Source: Phoronis australis
Taxonomy: Eukaryota; Phoronida; Phoronidae
Assembly: GCA_002633005.1 (NCBI GenBank)
Contig: NMRA01000230.1
Span: 399,523 to 463,522, forward strand
DNA length: 64,000 nt
Reading direction: 5' to 3'
Under the pieces are notes generated by a model. It searched no databases. It had not been told where the DNA came from and saw nothing but the letters and a program-made list of their open reading frames with translations. The translations under genes and the position numbers were made by a program. This document shows, piece after piece, positions 57,599 through 64,000 of the stretch (the first letter of the stretch is position 1; the number at the start of each line of letters is the position of its first letter).

Positions 57599-57976
57599 TC
57601 ATGTAACAGTGCGTCGAGTGACGGTACGCTTGAACCAAGTATGAGGCCACTTGAAGCGCTTTTGCGATTTCATCGGAGACGTTTCACCTTCGACCTTTCT
57701 CCCTTCGTCAAAAGCGTCGGCGTGGAAGTCAGACGACTGCGTGAAGGCCATTAGGACTTTGGTGGCGAAACACTCCTTGAAATCCATCTCTCTCGTGCAG
57801 CAATTCTTCGTGTACTCGGCACCCATGACGTCATAGCACCACTTACATGCCTTGGCGGCGCCTGGATCTTGGTCGCACACGTTCATGAGCTTCTCGTTCA
57901 GAGGGCTGGCGATGCTTAATTCGATAAGCCACAACTGAAGTGTCACTACAGTCACGAACATGGCTTGGGCAAAGGA
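57599..57976 (-). CDS. Secreted six-cysteine peptide precursor, paralogue B
   Basis: It has the same structure as the gene at 23953-24330. The acceptor is GTTTTTTCAG just above 57976, ATG is at 57961-57959, and there are 120 codons to a stop at 57599. The signal peptide is MFVTVVTLQLWLIELSIASP, and the cysteine core includes ACKWCYDVMGAEYTKNCC with the same C-9-C-2-C-11-CC-8-C spacing. The tail again has QKR, FKR and TRR, here around FKWPHTWF. It differs from A at 21 of 120 positions, with no indel, stop or cysteine change. Unlike A, its upstream region still has the conserved splice donor (60483) and a TATA-like element, so this copy is more likely to be expressed. The neuropeptide role is inferred from the layout only. 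Confidence 0.7.
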   Translation of the reverse strand, partial: SFAQAMFVTVVTLQLWLIELSIASPLNEKLMNVCDQDPGAAKACKWCYDVMGAEYTKNCCTREMDFKECFATKVLMAFTQSSDFHADAFDEGRKVEGETSPMKSQKRFKWPHTWFKRTVTRRTVT

Positions 57977-58895
57977 CTGAAAAAACATAGTTGTAAATGA
58001 ATAACTGTAAAAAGGTTGCAGACTGCATTCAGGAAACAAGAAAACTCATTGTGACTAATTTATGTAACAATGTAATCAGTGGGTGGAATATTATGACTAT
58101 GTTATGTCAAAACAGTTTCTACTTTTGGTGAAATTATGGATGAAAGACAGATATGGATAATGTTAAAAGACAAGAGAGCTTGCATTATTCAACGCCAATT
58201 TGAATTTCTACGGTTGGATTTTCTGTTGAATAGAATCGGCTGTCAAAACAACACTAAATTTTTGAGGAAGACACTAAATAGTTTTAATTGACATTATTTT
58301 TTTCTTAAATGTACTGCTGAACGATAACTGAAACCAATACCTATGGGACTATACTCGGAAGTTTTTCGAATAAGCCCACACAGATTTACTTCTCGAGCCA
58401 CAANTCGATAAGCCACAACTGAAGTGTCACTACAGTCACGAACATGGCTTGGGCAAAGGACTGAAAAAACATAGTTGTAAATGAATAACTGTAAAAAGGT
58501 TGCAGACTGCATTCAGGAAACAAGAAAACTCATTGTGACTAATTTATGTAACAATGTAATCAGTGGGTGGAATAATATGACTATGTTATGTCAAAACAGT
58601 TTCTACTTTTGGTGAAATTATGGATGAAAGACAGATATGGATAATGTTAAAAGAGCAAGAGAGCTCGCATTATTCAACGACAATTTGAATTTTTACGGTT
58701 GGATTTTCTGTTGAATAGAATCGGCTGTCAAAACAACACTAAATTTTTGAGGAAGACACTAAATAGTTTTAATTGACATTATTTTTTTTCTTAAATATAC
58801 TGCTGAACGATAACTGAAACCAATACCTACATGTATGGGACTATACTCGGAAGTTTTTCGAATAAGCCCACACAGATTTACTTCTCGAGCCACAA
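57921..58895. repeat. Head-to-tail duplication across a single N, probable assembly artefact
   Basis: 57921-58403 is repeated at 58405-58895, with the N at 58404. The copies differ by a few substitutions and one 8-base insertion (ACATGTAT near 58830), the level expected between two alleles. The second copy repeats the acceptor and signal-peptide part of paralogue B but not the rest, so it is not a gene. Confidence 0.85.
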
Positions 58896-59239
58896 TGAAT
58901 AATTTCTGCCCTTTTCTAGTTTCCCCAAATAAATAGTTTCAACGTGTGACAAATAAAAAACAAAACTTCATAAAAATCATAGGTTTGTTCACTGTTTCCG
59001 TACATTTTGACTTAGACATAAAGTAAATAATATACCCCGTAGGTAACGCTACCATTGTCACCATAATATACAGTCATTTCATGTCGATGTTGTTACGTAA
59101 TTTTACACTTGCAAGTCCACTACTTTAAAAGTACGCCCGCACTTATTTTTGGTGTGCTAGAAAATATGCGATTTTGAATACAGATTGAGGTCTATTTCTT
59201 GTGAAAAGTGACTTAAGACTTTAAAAAATTTGGCTTCTC

Positions 59240-59600
59240 ACAATTACTGAATGAAGTTGCTGTCATCATAGGACACAGACAACAGATTCACAGCTCCGAT
59301 GTTTTCAGTGAAATTCCTAGAGGAGGCGACACTCTCTTCCAGTGCACAATGGGTTAGTGAGACTTCGCATTTACCGGAAGCAAAATGTACATCACATAGG
59401 GAGCCGCTAGTGAATAGCGACGTCGCAGTCAGTGGCGTTGTTCGCGGCTTGCGCGCAAGATCAAAGATCCTGTGCAATGAGAACGAACAGAGTTGGATGT
59501 GCATTGCAGCAACTGTATATACTGCCACGTATTTGTTAGCTCACTACAGTTTAGAAAAAACACATGCAAATTATCTGAGCAATGTGCCATAGGGTGTATT
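59240..59600. repeat. Copy B counterpart of the block at 25480 and 28160
   Basis: It carries open frames on both strands (97 and 94 codons) like copy A, but conservation does not favour either frame. The family E core follows at 59640-59790. Confidence 0.5.
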
Positions 59601-60482
59601 TTTAAGGATCTTACACCTTCACTGTGGTGAGATAATAATTTTTTTGGAAATAATTGTGTCAGTGGGAGTAAGACGAAATTTATAACCTAATGTTCAAGGG
59701 GACATAATCCGTTTTACAGCCAAAAGTCACGTGTTGTGTTTCTGATGAAGTTGGGTGAGATAAGACTTCTTGAAGTGGTTACCTTTGACCAGAGCTACGA
59801 AATAAAAAAAGTTGTGTTTTTGTGATTTCATTGCTAATCTCCAATTGTTGCCGTTGTCCAACAGCCATTCGCAGAAATCGACGCGAGCTTAAAATACTCT
59901 GAAATTTTTTCTTGAACTTCAGTCGTGCTGCTCTGAATCAAGGTTTTTGCCACACAAATGCTAGTTCTTCACAGTTTCGCGTAAAAATGCAACAAGTATC
60001 TAATCAACTATTATTCAATTACCATTTTAATCTATGATAAACCGAATATAATTGGGGAAAACTAAAAAACGTCACATCTTTGAAAATTAAAGGACTGTTA
60101 GGCTTTAAATTATCGAGTGTAATTTAATCCCGCCAGCAAAGCTATGGACTGCGACTTCTATGTGTGCGTTATGGCTGATATCAGAAAACCCCTTTTTTCG
60201 CCGATAATGTCTCTTTATAAGTCACTCTGCATGAAACTGATCCCTGTTATTCAGGAATGCATAATTAAATCGACAACTTCACGTTGACAAATTGTCAAAC
60301 ATGATATCGTTGGCAGGTCAGCACAATTAATAATCACTCTAAAAATTGTCGACTGTTAAAAGTTTCCGTTAAAAATCTTCAAATTTGAGATTAAAATACT
60401 GAATACGATTGAATTGTCAAACAATACGCTAGGAAGGATGTCAACAATTTCATAACTATTTTTATCAACAATTGTCACTTAC

Positions 60483-60690
60483 CTTCATTATAGCTTTTTA
60501 TTATTTCAGAAGTGAACAAAACAGTTCTTGGTTCCAAAGATTTAGAGGAAAAATAGAAGTGTCTGTCATTTAAATAGTCTGTAATGACGGGTACGGACGA
60601 GTCTAAGAGAGTGGGGAGGTTAGACAGGCATGAAGTGATCAATAAATCTTGAGCGACACAGTCGTTACGGTTAGTGTACATTTACATGTA
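60483..60690 (-). other. Candidate 5' exon of peptide gene paralogue B
   Basis: The minus strand ends in AATGAAG|GTAAGTGACA, a consensus donor conserved in all three segmental copies. With the acceptor at 57976 it would give an intron of about 2.5 kb. A 68-codon frame here is not conserved in copy A, so I read the exon as 5' untranslated. Confidence 0.45.
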
Positions 60691-60714
60691 TATCAACCGG
60701 ATACAGAAAGTTGG

Positions 60715-60733
60715 TAATTAATTATATATTCAG
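60715..60733 (-). promoter_or_regulatory. TATA-like element upstream of peptide gene B
   Basis: The minus strand reads GAATATATAATTAATTACC. It is identical in copy C and missing in copy A. It lies a few tens of bases before the assumed start of the 5' exon. Confidence 0.3.
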
Positions 60734-60879
60734 AGAAGTTTGCGTTCATTTCTACCCGCGTGTATTACAGTAGCAGAGAAATTATACAAAAGTTCAAAAT
60801 CACAAAGTAGACCCTGCATGCATTGTTTGAATATTAATGACTGAATATTAATAAACCTTCAATCTAACACAATACAACT

Positions 60880-61085
60880 GAAGTCGCTTTCCGTTTAGAG
60901 GCGAAACTTCACTTTTATCGAAGCTTCGGTAAATGGAAAAGGTTTAGTTTTGGTAGTTAATCTGCAAACGAAACTTCGCTGAAAATAGTAGGATTTAAAA
61001 GCGAAGTTTCGGTAGTCACCGAAACTTCGGTGTATTGGGAACATTCAAAGCGAAACTTCATCGAAGTTATCGGTAGAGGTCGCGG
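60880..61085. repeat. Foldback element of GAAACTTCG-type repeats
   Basis: GCGAAACTTC, TCGAAGCTTCGG, AACGAAACTTCGC, GCGAAGTTTCGG, CACCGAAACTTCGGTG and CGAAACTTCATCGAAG occur in both orientations. It starts where copies B and C stop matching. Confidence 0.75.
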
Positions 61086-62307
61086 CAACGACATACAATC
61101 ACGCGAGTCTCGCAAAATGTGTTATTTGAAGTGAATAGACCTCTTACCTAGACCGTGGTTGGCAAATACTCACCACCATGATTACCACGGCTCTTGCTAG
61201 GCCAGAGCATCCCAGTATCTAATAACTTTTTACACTCTCAACATTTAGGGAGCAGAAACTCGTTCTTACCGTCGTCGTCCGCAGCTTTTACTCCTTGAAA
61301 GGAAAACCTGCCAGTGTCAAGTCTCAAACAACTCACATGCATTTTTGATACGACAAATGATGCTCTGAAAAATTGCTAATTATAATAATGACAATGGAGG
61401 TATTCATGAAATATGAATAGAATAAATCAAAACATTGAGTTAATATTGCACGTATGTTGTAAGAGCAAAGACAAACTCCTTTATTGGCAACTTGCCTACA
61501 ATAAGAGAAGTCTGACAGCCCTTCTTAGGACAAGTGTTATCTTGAAATATTGTAATGCTTATTTTAAAGAAAAAATAATGAAAATATAGTCATTTTGCTC
61601 ACATTTTCCATATTTGCCCTGTCAGACATGCAAAACAAACTAAAAGGAACCCATGAAGTTTTTCCTAACTTGGTTTCCGAAAGAGTCCCCATGAGGGTCA
61701 TTTCCTGGTTACGATCTTTCGGAAATGGTGGCACATGTAAATTAAAAGGACTTGGATCTCAATCCAAAGGCTTCACCAGTTGTACAGAATGCGTTAAAGC
61801 ATTCCGGCAGTGTAGGCAGGCCCCAAAGTACACGTGTTACAACAATTTATCTCTAAAATACCATTCTCAACACAAAAGACGGGTTGCTTTCCATAGATCT
61901 AAGACACTCATGAAAAACGTGATGTGATTACTTGCATTGCTTATATATGTATGGCGATATCTCGCAAACACTAGCATCATCTCGCATTTTATGAGAGTCT
62001 GTCGTCTACGGAACGTAGCTGGGGTCTTGAAATTTTCATGCTCTCGGAGCTGTAAAGTTAGATAAAAGTGCAACATGAACGTTTTGGAATGTGGTCTAAA
62101 CAGGAGTGAAATTTAAGTCGGTCACGAAGTTTGAAAAGTACGGTATCTAATACTGACGTATCAGCTGGGTCTAATGTTTGTATGGCAATAATTTAGACGG
62201 TCTGATTTGATCCTTACATTCTAGAGAGGAGGAAGTGATCAGAGAGATGCAGCGAATCTCTTTATTTGCGTCATCTTGAGCTTTGACTATCGCCGTCAGA
62301 ATTAAAA
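61086..62307. other. No gene recognised
   Basis: A 110-codon plus frame at 61595-61927 is lysine- and serine-rich with several cysteines but matches nothing I know and lacks splice context. Confidence 0.35.
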
Positions 62308-62493
62308 ATGGCCAACACCTATGATAACGTCTCAGGTACAAGGCAACTGTCACAGCAATCTATGGACCGAGTCACTACCAAACTCTTGGACAAGCGATAC
62401 GCCAGACGAAAAAATCAGACGACATTGAAGTCAAGGGTTTCAGCATGGAACCGGCAGTTAAACATGATGAGTTCTGAAGTGCTTTACAACTAA
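62308..62493 (+). CDS. Hypothetical small protein
   Basis: ATG in a good context (AAAAATGGCC) opens 61 codons: MANTYDNVSGTRQLSQQSMD, RVTTKLLDKRYARRKNQTTL, then SRVSAWNRQLNMMS and a short tail to TAA. The composition is coding-like (basic, helical, polar), unlike the surrounding AT-rich frames. No domain, signal peptide or splice partner is recognised. It may be a single-exon small gene, a terminal exon, or chance. Confidence 0.3.
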   Translation: MANTYDNVSGTRQLSQQSMDRVTTKLLDKRYARRKNQTTLKSRVSAWNRQLNMMSSEVLYN

Positions 62494-64000
62494 CTGCATA
62501 AACAACTGATATTGAAGAATCTTTATGTCAGAACAACGTTGTCATCAGTTGGAAGTGTAAAATGTTAGCGCACGTACTTGAAATGTAAAATCACCACTTC
62601 ACAACATGATTGCAAAGATTTGACGACTTGTCACTGACATCGTCGTTAAAGGAAAACATCGATTCGAAATCAATTACAAGACATAGAAATCGATTCCGTA
62701 AATGAGGAGAAGCGTCCTTGACCTCAGGCAAATTTTCGTCTGGAATTTGTTGATTTTCTAGAAAGTCACACAAACTGGGCGAAATCACATCGGCCGCACG
62801 TAAATCTTCCTATCGTAGCCCAGGGCGGCATCATTTGTTCGCAAGAGCATAGAACCCTAACCCTGGAATGCCAACTCCGATCCCCCGACCTCAGAGGTTG
62901 CGACGAGTATGCGTAAGAGTTGTTTCGTGTTTGTTCCGATATGTGTACTTATTATGGAGTTCGTTGTCATTAAAACTTTTCGCAAAACCGTCGTTTTCAG
63001 CCGAAGTGCATAATAACCATATCATTAGAAAGCCCTTTGTCAGTTCTTAATGATCATAATAAAATTACAAGACAAATAATTTAATTCATTAGTAATTATC
63101 ATTTAGCATATATGACTATTTTATAAACTATTTTTTAATTCTAAAAACCAAGAATGGCACCGAATTACGAAAGACGACAGCTTGTAATAGCAACATAAAA
63201 ACGAAATGAACTAGAGAGGTTACATAAATGACTATAGTTAAGCCATTAGGGAAATATTTCCAATGACTCAAAAGATTTCTACCGTATAAAGACAAAGGTT
63301 TTAGGATATGATCCCTCACACTTGTTGGGGATAATTTAGTCAGGAATTCATCCAAAGTTAAATACCTTTATACATTGTAATCAACTGGACTTTTAATGCA
63401 AGTTTCATACAATTATTCAGTAAAAATTTCAGAGTGCAGTGACATTTACGAAAATTCGATAAACTACTCCAAGTATCTATCCAAAATTTGCATAACAAGG
63501 TTTTCTGGTGGATAAAAATGGGCAAACATCTATCACGTGGCTTTGAAATGTAATGTGGAGAACTTATCGCATTGGTCGTAGTGTAGGACTTGAAAAATTT
63601 TTTAGATATTTCTTTTCTTCAGAAAGTAAGAAGTTAGTGATACATTTAGTGTATGTTAGCGTAAACAAGAGACACTGGAGCATAATGTTTCGATTTTTAT
63701 ATTACTAAAGACAGTAGACTCTGAAAAATAACAATATTCATGAAATAGACAATGTTATTTTGAAGACCTGTTGTATAGCTGTCACGGCCATAATTCAAGA
63801 ACGAAGAAAAAAACCGAACAACTCGATTGAAATGCGGGACATCAGGATAAACTGAGATATCTGAGTCAAAGCCAAAACGTAAGGGAGAAATGTCCGCTGC
63901 AACACACAATGACGAACCGACAGCGTTTTTGTCGAACCGGAGATGTAACACTTAAAAAATTCCCTACAGCGTTTGTTGTTGTTGCTTTTTTTATAGTTCA
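62494..64000. other. No feature recognised
   Basis: Short frames on both strands without family resemblance, and no repeat match seen. Confidence 0.4.

Larger units (their letters stand above)
54725..60871. repeat. Segmental duplication copy B (most complete)
   Basis: Colinear with 21205-26896 (copy A), with its upstream end also matching 28143-29706 (copy C). Compared with A it has an extra AT-rich block at 56494-56721 and the N-joined duplication at 57921-58895, and it lacks the M5 element. Confidence 0.9.

Noticed and set aside
57959-58039. 26-residue N-terminal extension of the copy B peptide (start upstream of MFVTVV)
   Set aside because: It reads through a consensus acceptor (TTTTTTCAG), so it is intronic. 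The extension is not conserved in copy A beyond the acceptor.
58405-58460. Second signal-peptide exon of the peptide gene
   Set aside because: Part of the head-to-tail duplicate after the N at 58404, best explained as an unmerged allelic contig end.
60475-60681. 68-codon frame ending at a splice donor in copy B
   Set aside because: A 2-base indel destroys it in copy A, so the conserved donor is more likely to belong to a 5' untranslated exon.
61595-61927. 110-codon cysteine-containing plus-strand frame
   Set aside because: The cysteines form no known zinc-finger spacing. No homology recognised.

Overview
This window is animal nuclear DNA. Short exons are separated by kilobase introns with canonical GT/AG sites, genes take up only a few percent of the bases, and interspersed repeats of many kinds fill the rest. 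The repeats (LINEs, Penelope-like elements with a GIY-YIG nuclease, short terminal-inverted-repeat elements, tRNA-derived SINEs) and the two recognisable gene families (Mab-21/cGAS-like and carnosine-synthase-like ATP-grasp) fit a marine invertebrate such as a hemichordate, cephalochordate or lophotrochozoan. The sequence alone does not settle the species.

Layout. 0-5 kb: a dispersed repeat (R1) split by a 5'-truncated LINE with a 9-bp target duplication, then the 3' end of a second LINE. 5.9-13.1 kb (+ strand): a Mab-21 domain gene in at least four exons. The reading phase fails to join between exons 2 and 3, where the assembly has a single N followed by seven identical 47-bp repeats, so an exon is probably missing. 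13.1-21 kb: repeats, a 290-bp foldback, and no gene I recognise. 21.2-26.9 kb: segmental duplication copy A. It carries a small minus-strand gene for a secreted six-cysteine peptide with dibasic sites, like a neuropeptide precursor. 28.1-29.7 kb: copy C, a partial copy with the upstream part only. 35.4-37.0 kb: a decayed transposon-derived protein gene next to an inverted fragment of itself. 37.5-44.3 kb (- strand): a four-exon ATP-grasp ligase gene that can be read from start to stop with every junction in phase 0 (467 codons). 45-53.5 kb: a repeat graveyard with LINE pieces and two Penelope-like relics, one with a 5' inversion of the twin-priming type, plus a hammerhead-ribozyme-like motif. 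54.7-60.9 kb: copy B of the segmental duplication, with an intact paralogue of the peptide gene and a more complete upstream region. 61-64 kb: a foldback element and little else.

The protein genes are unrelated neighbours, not a pathway. The item most likely to be undescribed is the pair of six-cysteine peptide precursors, duplicated about 33.6 kb apart. They differ at 21 of 120 residues but keep every cysteine and every dibasic site, and copy A has lost the upstream sequence that B and C share. All three single Ns sit where near-identical sequence is repeated head to tail, so they look like unmerged assembly joins, and the local duplications there should not be read as biology.
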